From contig JAKPTZ010000045.1 in NCBI GenBank assembly GCA_029555025.1, positions 62,001-126,000 on the forward strand: a stretch of DNA of 64,000 nt, written 5' to 3'. Within the stretch, counting starts at the first letter, position 1, and each line of letters starts with the position of its first letter. Below are positions 52,193-61,175 of the stretch, piece by piece. The notes under the pieces are model-generated. The model worked only from the letters and a program-made list of their open reading frames with translations. It was not told where the DNA came from and did no database searches. This stretch comes from Deltaproteobacteria bacterium (GTDB lineage Bacteria; Myxococcota_A; UBA9042; DTJE01). A program made the translations under genes and the position numbers.

Positions 52193-53104
52193 TCAGTTGC
52201 CGGCGCGCACGCAGAACATGACGCCATCGGTAGCCTGCTGCATCGGGTTCAGCGCGGCCAGCTTGGCGTTGTAGTTCAGAAGATAGAAGAAGCGGTACCG
52301 GGTGTCGGACGTGGTTTTGTTGACACTGGTCGATGACATCACCGCCGAATACGACGAACCGTAGGCGACACTCTTCATGCGGGGATCGATGTACTTGTAA
52401 TAAGTGTCCTCGCCATCCTTGTACTCGAAGTCACCACCGGTTCCGCAACCGTTGCACTGATCGGTCAGGCATTCGTCAAAGGCGCGGCACGACGATGAAG
52501 CGGGGCATGAGCCGCCCGCGGCGGTCGCCGGACACCCGCGCACCAGGGAACGGACTTCCTCGATGGTCGGCATGCGCCAGTCTTCGTAGTAGCGGCCGTT
52601 GTTGCATCCGGTCTTTGTCGTGTTGCACTGGCGGGACATCAGGTTCGAGTTGGTCGCGGCCAGCGGATGGTCTTCGCCAAGTCCCTGCCACATGAGCCCG
52701 GTCTTCAGGTCGGTGAAAGTGCCGTCGCAGTTGTCCCGCATGTCGTTGATCGTGTTGAAGGCACAGGATGTTGGCGGGGTGCAAAAATCCGATATATTGG
52801 CGTCCTCGCCGGTGGTATCCGGCGGGTTGGCGGTATCCTTGACCGTGCCGTTGTCCTTCGGCTGCACCGTGTCAATCAGGTGACCGTAATCATAATCGAC
52901 CAGGTCGATCGGATTTCCCTCGTCGTCATAAACAACCAGGTCCGGCGGAATCTGGATATCCGGACGGCTGGTATCGTCGCCGTCGCCGTAATCAACGTAG
53001 ATGAACACGTCATTTCCGTTGCCCGTGTCGTCACTTCCGTCGCCGCCGCAGCCGGCAATCACCAGCGCAGTCACGATCCCGATTGCAAGAGCCATCTTCT
53101 TCAT
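52193..53104 (-). CDS. DUF1566 (Lcl C-terminal)-type lipoprotein
   Basis: 303 residues from the ATG at 53104 (a GTG three codons upstream is the alternative; a GGGGG stretch precedes both). The lipobox is ALVIAGCGGDG, followed by an Asp/Gly/Pro-rich linker to residue ~110. The rest shows the DUF1566 signature: CDGTFTDLKTGLMWQ, YYEDWRMPTIEEVRSLVRGC, SDTRYRFFYLLNY and the terminal DGVMFCVRAG. In related proteins this domain is an extracellular, collagen-binding-like or adhesive module (Lcl of Legionella). Many cysteines suggest disulfides. An AT-rich 50-base stretch upstream is a promoter candidate. Confidence 0.85.
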   Translation of the reverse strand: MKKMALAIGIVTALVIAGCGGDGSDDTGNGNDVFIYVDYGDGDDTSRPDIQIPPDLVVYDDEGNPIDLVDYDYGHLIDTVQPKDNGTVKDTANPPDTTGEDANISDFCTPPTSCAFNTINDMRDNCDGTFTDLKTGLMWQGLGEDHPLAATNSNLMSRQCNTTKTGCNNGRYYEDWRMPTIEEVRSLVRGCPATAAGGSCPASSSCRAFDECLTDQCNGCGTGGDFEYKDGEDTYYKYIDPRMKSVAYGSSYSAVMSSTSVNKTTSDTRYRFFYLLNYNAKLAALNPMQQATDGVMFCVRAGN

Positions 53105-53214
53105 GAACAGCACCCCCGTTAAAACCGCCAGATTTTATTTGTTTTGTAAAAAAAATGCGATACCAAGAAATAACGCGCCCCCCCCGGGAAACTGAATCTG
53201 CGGCGCCGAAAACG

Positions 53215-55755
53215 TCAGTTCGAATCAAGAATCCTTTCCTCGCCTTCCCGATCCAGGTCGAAATGCGCCCGCCAGCACATCCGACAGCCTTCGTGATGTC
53301 CGCTTATCTTCTTGAACTCATTCCATTTTTCCGATCTGACCACTTCAATCAACTTCTGACGATAGACGTTCCCCATCCTGGCGCTGGACTCAAGCATCTG
53401 CGGCGCGGTGCACGGGAAGACGTCGCCGAACAGGGAGATGTAAACCTCGTCGTCCGGCGCCTTGCAAAGGATTTCCGGATGCCGGAAGACGACGTTGTAA
53501 GTTCCCTCGCAGACGTCCGCAAACATCCTTGTTGCCGCGACGTCGCGAATCGATCGTCCGGCCATTGGAAGCCTTGGGCCAACCGAAATCGACGTGCCGC
53601 AGGGCTCCCCGATCCGGCGCATTTCCGGAACGATCCGCTCATAGAAATCGAGTGTTCGTTCAAATCCGAGAAGACGCGGAACAGGCGAACTGATTGGTCC
53701 CTCGAGGCACAGGAACATGTTGATCCTTGTAACGCCCAGGGCACTGACCTGCCTGGCCAGATCAATCAGGTAATCGATATTGTCCGGAAGCACGACGGTA
53801 TCGACGTTGACTTCCATGCCTCCTGCCCGAACCACCGCCTCGATGCCGCTTACGGCCCGCTGGTGTCCGTCCTTGACCCTGCGGATTTTGTCGTGAATTT
53901 CCGGGGTCGGGCCATCCAGGGAAACGATGCACAGATCGAGTCCCGCATCGCGAAGGGCCGTCGCAAGGGCGTCGTCCATCAGCGTTCCGTTGGTGATCAG
54001 GTCGGTGTAAAAGCCCATTCGATGGGCGAATGCCACCAGATCCACCAGGTCACGGCGCATGGTCGGTTCGCCGCCGAACAGATCCAGCCTGGTGTATCCA
54101 AGCAGCCGGAATTCCTCGAGGAACTTGACGACGTCGGGAAGCGGCATGATGTCGATTCCCTCGTAGAACTTCTGAACCTGGCAGATGATGCAGTTCATGG
54201 TGCACTTCCTGATGATCAGGATGGTGCCCATGCGATCGACCTCGGCCCAACGATCGGAAGCCTGTACTTCCAGGCGGAAGGCCGGCTGAACGTACGGCAG
54301 GTCATAATCCGTCAGACCGCACATGGTGGCCTTTCGAGCGGCCTCCCACAACATCAGGGGTTCGACCTGCGGGGTAAACGATGACGCCGGGCCTGATGGT
54401 TCATCCAGCAGCCTGATGACCGGAGCCGTCCCGTTGATGGAGACGGGGGTGCCTGCCGAAGACCGAACAAAGTCGGAAAAGCCCGACGCGAAATCCGGCC
54501 ACCGGAGGAAGTCTGCCGTTCCGGCTTTCGCCGAAGAGATAGTGGCCGAAGGCATGGCCGCCACTGGGGAATCCGGCCCAACATGAAACACCCCCGCGCA
54601 GCGGGCAAGGTTTTCGCAGTTGGCGCAAAGACCGTCAAGCGACGGAATGCGGCCGGATGAATTCATCACCAGGTTGTTGCGGATGTTCTTCGCATGCATC
54701 AGGGTTGAACTGTCCCAGTGTCCCGCCGACAGAGTCCAGAGTTCCCATCCCGCCGGGGTCACCAGATGAAGGTAATCGACCGGAAGGACGGACTGAATCG
54801 GCCCATCCCGCCAGGGGCAGCGACCATCCACGATCAAGGGTTCGACCATCCTTCGAACCCGGGTGAACACGGCATCGGAAACCGACTGGAGAGGAAGATG
54901 AAGATCGCCGGCACCCCTCTCTCGAACCAGGTCGGGCTCTATCGTCGGACAGGAGCGGCGAAGCTCGCACGCCGCGCACGGAACGGGCATGGCCCGGGAA
55001 GGATCGGGTGAAGGAATCAATTCCGGAATGCCGTCGGCATTCACGATTATCGTGTCGGCGGTTCGCGCGCCCTGCAGTTCGCGGCCCTTCAGCGCCGGAA
55101 GAAGGCAGCATGGCAGATCGCAATATCCGCTTGTTACTTCCGGGAACCCGTCATCCATGTCAAGAACGGCTGAAGTGACCGCGTCACAGGCCGCTTTCAG
55201 ATCCGGAATGCGTTCAATCCCGCCGGAGGTCGCTACCGGAGGAAGGCGGAAACAGACGCTTCGGGCGCCGAGACGGGCGGCAAGGCGTCCGATGCCGGAA
55301 AGCCCGCCCACATTGAAGGAACAGACGGGCACGTCGATATCAACCGCGATCCCGCACTCGACCAGAGCCTCTATGCCGGCAACAGTCTGGGCGAATGATT
55401 CGGTTCCGACCGCGGCATCGTGAACGGCCGGATCCGCGCCGGCCAGGCAGACAACAGCCCGTTTCAGGCCGGCCGCCGCAAAACCCGCCGCGGCGCCGGC
55501 ACAGGAAAAGATCCGGGCATTCGTGCTTAAGGCGACCTGAAGTCCAAGACTGGCGGCGGTCGCGACAATCCGGGGAAGATCGCGACGAAGTGCCGGTTCG
55601 CCGCCCGCCACGAGAATCGAGTCGTAGCCCGATGCGGACGCGAGCATCAGCATCCGCCCGACGGTCATCGTATCGGGAACCGGATAATCAATCTCTGGTT
55701 GAAACGAGTTCCTGTTATTCGATTTGTCCCAGGCCAGCAGACGCACTGTCTTCAT
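53215..55755 (-). CDS. Double radical SAM protein with inactive N-terminal domain
   Basis: 847 residues from the ATG at 55755 (GGAG upstream); the frame stays open further, but only as antisense to pfp. The C-terminal half is a normal radical SAM/SPASM-like enzyme: RKCTMNCIICQ (C518-x3-C522-x2-C525), LDLFGGEPTMRRDL at 559-571, ITNGTLM, and late cysteines in FGDVFPCTAPQM and CRMCWR. The N-terminal half has the same architecture: VAGGEPALRRDLPRIVATA (GGEP 51-54), LSTNARIF and Cys clusters CDLPCC and CAACELRRSC. At the register of the first motif, however, it has A8, S12 and R15 where cysteines belong, so it cannot bind the SAM cluster. A linker region contains CANCENLARC. Substrate unknown. Confidence 0.88.
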   Translation of the reverse strand: MKTVRLLAWDKSNNRNSFQPEIDYPVPDTMTVGRMLMLASASGYDSILVAGGEPALRRDLPRIVATAASLGLQVALSTNARIFSCAGAAAGFAAAGLKRAVVCLAGADPAVHDAAVGTESFAQTVAGIEALVECGIAVDIDVPVCSFNVGGLSGIGRLAARLGARSVCFRLPPVATSGGIERIPDLKAACDAVTSAVLDMDDGFPEVTSGYCDLPCCLLPALKGRELQGARTADTIIVNADGIPELIPSPDPSRAMPVPCAACELRRSCPTIEPDLVRERGAGDLHLPLQSVSDAVFTRVRRMVEPLIVDGRCPWRDGPIQSVLPVDYLHLVTPAGWELWTLSAGHWDSSTLMHAKNIRNNLVMNSSGRIPSLDGLCANCENLARCAGVFHVGPDSPVAAMPSATISSAKAGTADFLRWPDFASGFSDFVRSSAGTPVSINGTAPVIRLLDEPSGPASSFTPQVEPLMLWEAARKATMCGLTDYDLPYVQPAFRLEVQASDRWAEVDRMGTILIIRKCTMNCIICQVQKFYEGIDIMPLPDVVKFLEEFRLLGYTRLDLFGGEPTMRRDLVDLVAFAHRMGFYTDLITNGTLMDDALATALRDAGLDLCIVSLDGPTPEIHDKIRRVKDGHQRAVSGIEAVVRAGGMEVNVDTVVLPDNIDYLIDLARQVSALGVTRINMFLCLEGPISSPVPRLLGFERTLDFYERIVPEMRRIGEPCGTSISVGPRLPMAGRSIRDVAATRMFADVCEGTYNVVFRHPEILCKAPDDEVYISLFGDVFPCTAPQMLESSARMGNVYRQKLIEVVRSEKWNEFKKISGHHEGCRMCWRAHFDLDREGEERILDSN

Positions 55756-55884
55756 CTTCGGACTCCAATTGGCGCCAAAAAACCGGCGCCGCGGCCAGAT
55801 GTTACAACGGAAGAACCCGGCAGTCACACAACAAATGGGATTTGCCGCCCGGATTGATTCAAAGAGTTTTTTTTCCGCGACAAG

Positions 55885-55934
55885 GTCAACATACGAATAA
55901 AATCGTTGACTAATGGCCCGTGTGACTGAAAAAT
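55885..55934. promoter_or_regulatory. Divergent promoter region with GTCAAC/GTTGAC inverted repeat
   Basis: GTCAAC (55885-55890) and GTTGAC (55905-55910) are inverted around an AT-rich centre. On the plus strand TTGACT (55906-55911) is followed after 17 bases by AAAAAT (55929-55934), a candidate promoter for the phosphofructokinase gene. The left arm could be a -35 box on the other strand. Confidence 0.45.
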
Positions 55935-55986
55935 TCAGCCGCGATTTTCTGTATCCCGACTCAACGGGAAAACTGGAGAAAAATTT

Positions 55987-57210
55987 ATGGCAGCAAGAGG
56001 CGGAAACGCGATTATTGGTCAGTCCGGAGGCCCGACGGCCGTTATCAACCAGAGCCTTGTGGGAGTGGTGGAGGCCCTGGTGAAGGTTCCCGAGGTGGGT
56101 CGGATTCTTGGCGCCCGCCACGGCGTGAAGGGAATACTTGGCGAGGATTTCATCGACTTGAGGCTGGAATCGGCCGACGTGCTTGAAAGGGTCGCCGCGA
56201 CCCCGTCGTCGGCGCTCGGTTCCGTCCGGAAAAAGCCGACTCCCGAGGAATGCCGCAGGATGTTCGACGTGATGCAGAAGCACGACGTAAGGTACTTCTT
56301 CTACATCGGTGGAAACGACTCGGCGGAAACGACCCACATCGTGAACGAGGAAGCCAGATCCGCCGGATACGAACTGCGCTGCTTTCACGTGCCGAAGACG
56401 GTTGACAACGACCTGCGGGTCAACGACCACACGCCCGGTTACGGCAGCGCGGCCAGGTTCGTCGCGTGCGCCCTGATGGGGGACAACCTGGACAACCGGG
56501 CACTTCCCGGGGTCAAGATTGACGTGATAATGGGTCGGAACGCCGGATTCCTCACTGCTGCCTCGGCGCTTGGCAGGCGCTACCCGGACGATGGCCCCCA
56601 CCTGATTTACCTTCCGGAGCGCCCCGTCACGCGCGACCGGATATGCAGCGATGTTCGGGATGTCTATAACCGGCTGGGAAGGTGTGTCGTGGCGGTTTCC
56701 GAGGGCATCATCGACGCGGATGATCCCGCCGGCCGGACATTCACCGAAGTCATCCTTTCCGAGGCCGGGCCGATCGAGCAGGACACCCACGGAAACGTCC
56801 AGCTTTCGGGATCCGGGGCCCTTGGCGACTGGCTTGCCAATCTGGTCAAGAAGAACGTCGGGGAAAAGCTGCGGGTACGCGCCGACACTTTCGGATATCT
56901 TCAGCGTTCATTCCCGGGCGTGGTCAGTCCGGTTGACGCGGCCGAGGCCCGGGAATGCGGGCGTAAGGCTGTGGAATTCGCCGTCGGCGGCAGCTGGCTG
57001 GACGGATCGGTTGCGATGATCCGCGAACCGGGCGAAGAGTACCGAATAAGGTATGAACGCACGGAACTCCGGAACGTGGCAAAGGAAACCAGGAGCCTGC
57101 CGGACGACTTCATAACGCTTGAGGGCAACAACGTCACCGTCGAGTTCGTCCGATACGCACTTCCCCTGGTCGGTGAACTTCCGGAAAACTGCCGTCTCGC
57201 CGGGTGGTAG
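55987..57210 (+). CDS. pfp: Phosphofructokinase, pyrophosphate-dependent type
   Basis: 407 residues. It interconverts fructose 6-phosphate and fructose 1,6-bisphosphate. It begins IIGQSGGPTAVINQSLVG and has the two positions that separate PPi from ATP users set to the PPi type: YIGGNDSAETT (Asp111, not Gly) and PKTVDNDL (Lys137, not Gly). IMGRNAGFLTAASAL is the substrate loop. The reaction is then reversible and could serve glycolysis or gluconeogenesis. The length suits the short-clade PPi-PFK. TGGAG precedes the ATG. Its neighbours are unrelated housekeeping genes. Confidence 0.93.
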   Translation: MAARGGNAIIGQSGGPTAVINQSLVGVVEALVKVPEVGRILGARHGVKGILGEDFIDLRLESADVLERVAATPSSALGSVRKKPTPEECRRMFDVMQKHDVRYFFYIGGNDSAETTHIVNEEARSAGYELRCFHVPKTVDNDLRVNDHTPGYGSAARFVACALMGDNLDNRALPGVKIDVIMGRNAGFLTAASALGRRYPDDGPHLIYLPERPVTRDRICSDVRDVYNRLGRCVVAVSEGIIDADDPAGRTFTEVILSEAGPIEQDTHGNVQLSGSGALGDWLANLVKKNVGEKLRVRADTFGYLQRSFPGVVSPVDAAEARECGRKAVEFAVGGSWLDGSVAMIREPGEEYRIRYERTELRNVAKETRSLPDDFITLEGNNVTVEFVRYALPLVGELPENCRLAGW

Positions 57211-57255
57211 AATCCCCTGGTGCCACGATTCAAACCGGACTGAAGGTTCCATTCG

Positions 57256-58137
57256 ATGATCGACACGCACTGCCACCTTGCCGATCCAGTTTTCGCGGAC
57301 ACGCTGGCCGAAGTGGTCGCCACGGCCAGGGACGCGGGTGTGCGCGGATTCGTGGTGCCATCGGTGGATGTCGTCTCGTCGGCCGATTCCGTGGCCTGCT
57401 GCCGAAACATCAGGGGTGCCGTCGCGGCGATCGGGATACATCCGATGTGGGGCCGCTTCGACAGTCGTTCCGGGATGGAACTGGCCGTCGCCGATATCGC
57501 CTCGCTGGCGACGGGGAACCGGGACGTGGTTGGCGCAATCGGCGAAATCGGACTTGACCCGAACCTGCTGCCGACCGTCGTCGAAGACCGCGATCGGGTC
57601 CAGGATTCGAGCGGGGAAGACGCCATCGGGCGCTCAATCGACCTGATGATCGCCCAGATGGAGCTTGCGCGCTGGCTTGGCCTTCCAATACTTCTTCATT
57701 TCCGTGGCCGGGTGGAAGGCGCCCCCGGCCCGACCATATCTTTTCAAAGGCTTGTCGACGTCCTGGAAAGGTTCGGGCCCGTCCGTCCAGGTGGAATCCT
57801 TCATGCGTTCAGCGGCTCCGACCAGGTCGCCTCCAGGCTTCGCAGGCTCGGGTGGCTCCGTGGCGTCGCGGGAACGGTTACAAGACCTTCCGCGACCCGG
57901 CTTTCGGAATTTATTGCAAAAACCCCGCTGACCGACATCGTCCTTGAAACCGACGCGCCGTTCATTGCAAACTCGCTTCACCCCAGGGGGCAGGTGGTTC
58001 CAGCGGACCTGGCGCTGGTCGGCCACGCGATCGCCAGTCTGCACGGCGTGCCGTTCGAACACGTGATCCGGCAGACCGACATCAACGCGGAATCGCTCTT
58101 TTCAGCGGGCGGTTCGCGGAACTGGAGGGATATCTGA
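57256..58137 (+). CDS. TatD-family metal-dependent hydrolase (DNase)
   Basis: 293 residues. The metal-binding motifs of the TatD amidohydrolase fold are MIDTHCHLAD (His5, His7), AIGEIGLDPN (Glu), ILLHFRG and ILHAFSGS (His) and IVLETDAPFIA (Asp). TatD enzymes have 3'-5' exonuclease/DNase activity and are implicated in DNA repair or quality control. An insertion of about 20 residues after the GEIGLD motif (EDRDRVQDSSGEDAIGR) makes it longer than the usual ~260. It lies 45 bases after pfp, and tcdA starts five bases after its stop. Confidence 0.93.
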   Translation: MIDTHCHLADPVFADTLAEVVATARDAGVRGFVVPSVDVVSSADSVACCRNIRGAVAAIGIHPMWGRFDSRSGMELAVADIASLATGNRDVVGAIGEIGLDPNLLPTVVEDRDRVQDSSGEDAIGRSIDLMIAQMELARWLGLPILLHFRGRVEGAPGPTISFQRLVDVLERFGPVRPGGILHAFSGSDQVASRLRRLGWLRGVAGTVTRPSATRLSEFIAKTPLTDIVLETDAPFIANSLHPRGQVVPADLALVGHAIASLHGVPFEHVIRQTDINAESLFSAGGSRNWRDI

Positions 58138-58141
58138 ATTG

Positions 58142-58957
58142 ATGGACGGACGCCTTGAATGCGGAAAGTGGCAGGAAGGTTCGGGCGGGGAAGTCCCCGG
58201 GGCCTTCCGCAGGCTGGAACTCGCGGTCGGCCCGGAAGGGATTAAGGCTCTGGGCAACGCCAGGGTCGCCGTCATCGGACTTGGCGCGGTTGGTTCCTTC
58301 GCGGTCGAGGCGCTGGCGCGTTCAGGAGTCGGGTATCTCCGCCTGGTCGATTTCGACATCGTCCAGGCATCCAACATCAATCGCCAGATTTTCGCGCTGT
58401 CCTCGACCGTCGGCCTGCCGAAGGCTGATGTGGCAAGGGCCAGGGTGCTGGACATATTCCCTGGTTGCCGGGTCGATACCAGACTGGAATTTTTCAGCGA
58501 GGAAACCGCTTCGTCAATACTGGACGCTCCGGCTGACGAGCCGCTGGACTTCGTGATCGACGCGATTGACAGTCTGCTGTCCAAGGTGAACCTGATCGTG
58601 GCCTGCCGGAACCGCGGCATCCCGATTGTCACGTCGATGGGGGCCGCCGACCGTATGGATCAGTCGGCGGTTCATGTCACGGACATATCCGAATCCAGGA
58701 ACTGTCCACTGGCAAAGCACGTCCGCAAACGCCTTCACCGACGAGGGATTTTTGACGGGGTGGCGGCGGTCTGGTCATCGGAAGGGCCCAATTCGGAAGG
58801 CGCGGCCGGGGGAGAATCTCCGGACGCCGACGAGGAACCGGCACGCGGCAGGCAGCGCATGCCGCTTCCAAGCATGGCCCCGATCCCCGGAATCTTCGGA
58901 TTGTCGGCGGCCAACTGGGTCATTCGCGGTATTCTTGAAAAGACAAAGGTCGGTTAA
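58142..58957 (+). CDS. tcdA: tRNA t6A dehydratase TcdA (ThiF/E1-like)
   Basis: 271 residues from the ATG at 58142 (TTG at 58139 adjoins it). An E1-like ATP-dependent enzyme that cyclises t6A at position 37 of tRNAs to ct6A. It has RLELAVGPEGIKALGNARVA followed by VIGLGAVGSFAVEALARSG (nucleotide loop), the DxDxxxxSNxNRQ motif (LVDFDIVQASNINRQIFAL), VIDAIDSLLSKVNLI and TSMGAADRMDQSA. The CsdL/TcdA-type start (RRLELAVGPEG) and this order separate it from MoeB/ThiF. The late charged insertion (residues ~205-235) is not typical. Confidence 0.9.
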   Translation: MDGRLECGKWQEGSGGEVPGAFRRLELAVGPEGIKALGNARVAVIGLGAVGSFAVEALARSGVGYLRLVDFDIVQASNINRQIFALSSTVGLPKADVARARVLDIFPGCRVDTRLEFFSEETASSILDAPADEPLDFVIDAIDSLLSKVNLIVACRNRGIPIVTSMGAADRMDQSAVHVTDISESRNCPLAKHVRKRLHRRGIFDGVAAVWSSEGPNSEGAAGGESPDADEEPARGRQRMPLPSMAPIPGIFGLSAANWVIRGILEKTKVG

Positions 58958-58991
58958 CATCGACAATCCGGACTTCACGCCGGGAGCATGA

Positions 58992-61157
58992 ATGAACATA
59001 CTCGGTATCTCGGCCTTCTATCACGACAGCGCGGCGTGCCTGGTCATCGACGGCCGAATCGTGGCTGCCGCCCAGGAAGAGCGCTTCACCAGGATCCGGC
59101 ACGACCCCGCGTTTCCTTACAACGCGGCGATGTACTGCCTGTCGCGGGCCGGCCTGCAGCCGGCGGCCATCGACATGGTCGTGTTTTATGAAAAGCCGCT
59201 GCTGAAGCTTGAGCGCATCCTGCAGAACGCCGTCGACGTGGCGCCCGCCGGATTCGTCCCTTTCTGCCGTTCGATGCCTTCGTGGTTTTCGGAAAAGCTG
59301 AACCTTCCACGCATCCTGAAAAAGGAACTTGGCTTTCGCGGACCGCTGATGTTTGCGATACATCACCAGGCCCATGCGGCCTCGGCGTTCTACCCTTCCC
59401 CGTTCAACGAGGCAGCCATCCTTACCGTCGACGGCGTCGGCGAATGGAGCACCGGCTCGATCGGCGTCGGTCGCGGAAATGAAATCGAGTTGAGGAAGGA
59501 AACCAGGTACCCGCATTCGCCCGGCCTGCTCTATTCGGCCTTCACCGAATTTCTCGGCTTCAAGGTCAATTCGGACGAGTACAAGGTCATGGGCCTGGCA
59601 CCCTACGGCGAGCCGGTGTTCGTGGATGCCATCCTCAATGAGATGGTTCACGTTGACGAAGAGGGCGGATTCGAACTCAACATGGACTTTTTCCGCTTCC
59701 AGTTCGGTTCGAGAACCGCCGGCCCCGGATTCTCGCGGCTTGCCGGATGTCCTCCGAGAAATCCTGAGTCCAGAATTGAACAGGTTCACATGGATCTGGC
59801 CCGATCAATACAGGCCGTGATTGAAATCATCATGCTGCGCCAGGCACGGTTCGCCCGCGAACTTACCGGAATGAACAACCTGTGCATGGCGGGTGGGGTG
59901 GCGCTGAACTGCGTGGCGAACGGAAAGATCCTGAAGGAACGGATATTCGACGACATCTGGATCCAGCCCGCGGCGGGTGACGCCGGCGGCGCGGTCGGGG
60001 CGGCCCTGATCGGCTGGTATTCGACCGAGGGTGCCAGCCGGGTCGTGGATGAGAACGATTCGATGCAGGGCGCCCTGCTGGGGCCGGAATTCGACGTCGC
60101 CGGCATCGAGGCCGCCCTGATCGAAGCCGGGCTGCCCTTTGAAAGATGCGGGGACGACATCTATCGGCAGATTGCTGCCGGACTTGCCGAAGGACAGGTG
60201 ATCGCAAGGTTTTCCGGACGAATGGAGTTCGGGCCGCGGGCCCTTGGTTCCAGAAGCATCCTCGCCGACGCCCGGAATCCGGCGATGCAGCGAATCGTGA
60301 ACGAGAAGATCAAATTCCGCGAGGGCTTCCGGCCGTTCGCCCCGGCCGTGCTCCTTGACCACGCGGATGCCTGGTTCGACCTTGATCGAAGAAGCCCGTA
60401 CATGCTCCTGGTGGATCAGGTTGCCTCAAGGCAGCTTCTGGACAGACCGGCGATCGAGGCGAGCGGCCTTGATCGGCTGAAGATCCCGATGTCAACGATT
60501 CCCGCGGTGACCCACGTTGACGGTTCCGCCAGGATCCAGACAGTCGAACCATCCACGCAGCCGGACTTCAGCCGCATCATCGACGCGTTCTGGCAGAGAA
60601 CCGGATGCCCCGTGATCCTTAACACCAGCTTCAACCTTCGCGGCCAGCCGATTGTGTGCACCCCTTCGGATGCGGTTCAGACGTTCCTGGCATGCGACAT
60701 TGACGCCCTGGCGGCGGGCCCTTTCATGGCACGCAAGCCATTCGGCTGGACCAGGCGCCCGCTGCCGCGCCCGACGGCTTTCAGGCGCCCGCGGCAAAGG
60801 GGCGAGCTTCGCAGGTTCGGCATCGAAAACGGTATTTTCTTCGGTCTGCTGGGAATTCTTGCCTGGCTTGCGCCGGACAGCCCGTTCAGGCTGGGCTCCT
60901 TCCTGGCATGGGGCGTTTCCGGACTGGCACTGCTGGCCGGCCTGGCTGCCCCGGGCATCCTTCGGGCCCCGGAGGATCGGCTCAACAGGGCGGCCGCCCG
61001 GATGAACGGCATCGCCGGCTTCATCCTGTTCGGGCTGGTATTCGTGCTGGTTCTGACCCCGACCGCACTGCTGCGCAGGATCGCGCGTGCAAAACGGGAA
61101 CCGGGGGGCTGGCGGGATTTCTTCCGCGACCATGGCGGTCTAAAAAACATGTACTGA
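58992..61157 (+). CDS. NodU-family carbamoyltransferase fused to SxtJ-like membrane domain
   Basis: 721 residues. The first ~600 are a complete NodU/CmcH carbamoyltransferase, transferring carbamoyl from carbamoyl phosphate to an alcohol of a sugar or secondary metabolite: GISAFYHDSAACLV, IHHQAHAASAF (His124/125/128), VDGVGEWSTGSIGVG, AGGVALNCVANGK, and the C-terminal GRMEFGPRALGSRSILADAR with GCPVILNTSFNLRGQPIV. From ~605, RRFGIENGIFFGLLGILAWL and IAGFILFGLVFVLVLTPTAL look like SxtJ, a two- or three-helix membrane protein usually encoded separately next to the carbamoyltransferase. ATG 58992 has GGGAG upstream. Confidence 0.9.
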   Translation: MNILGISAFYHDSAACLVIDGRIVAAAQEERFTRIRHDPAFPYNAAMYCLSRAGLQPAAIDMVVFYEKPLLKLERILQNAVDVAPAGFVPFCRSMPSWFSEKLNLPRILKKELGFRGPLMFAIHHQAHAASAFYPSPFNEAAILTVDGVGEWSTGSIGVGRGNEIELRKETRYPHSPGLLYSAFTEFLGFKVNSDEYKVMGLAPYGEPVFVDAILNEMVHVDEEGGFELNMDFFRFQFGSRTAGPGFSRLAGCPPRNPESRIEQVHMDLARSIQAVIEIIMLRQARFARELTGMNNLCMAGGVALNCVANGKILKERIFDDIWIQPAAGDAGGAVGAALIGWYSTEGASRVVDENDSMQGALLGPEFDVAGIEAALIEAGLPFERCGDDIYRQIAAGLAEGQVIARFSGRMEFGPRALGSRSILADARNPAMQRIVNEKIKFREGFRPFAPAVLLDHADAWFDLDRRSPYMLLVDQVASRQLLDRPAIEASGLDRLKIPMSTIPAVTHVDGSARIQTVEPSTQPDFSRIIDAFWQRTGCPVILNTSFNLRGQPIVCTPSDAVQTFLACDIDALAAGPFMARKPFGWTRRPLPRPTAFRRPRQRGELRRFGIENGIFFGLLGILAWLAPDSPFRLGSFLAWGVSGLALLAGLAAPGILRAPEDRLNRAAARMNGIAGFILFGLVFVLVLTPTALLRRIARAKREPGGWRDFFRDHGGLKNMY

Positions 61158-61175
61158 CACTTACCGGAGCACGCG

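Noticed and set aside
55756-56790. Long open frame extending the double radical SAM protein upstream into pfp antisense
   Set aside because: It is antisense to an obvious phosphofructokinase. Protein features and a GGAG site support the start at 55755.
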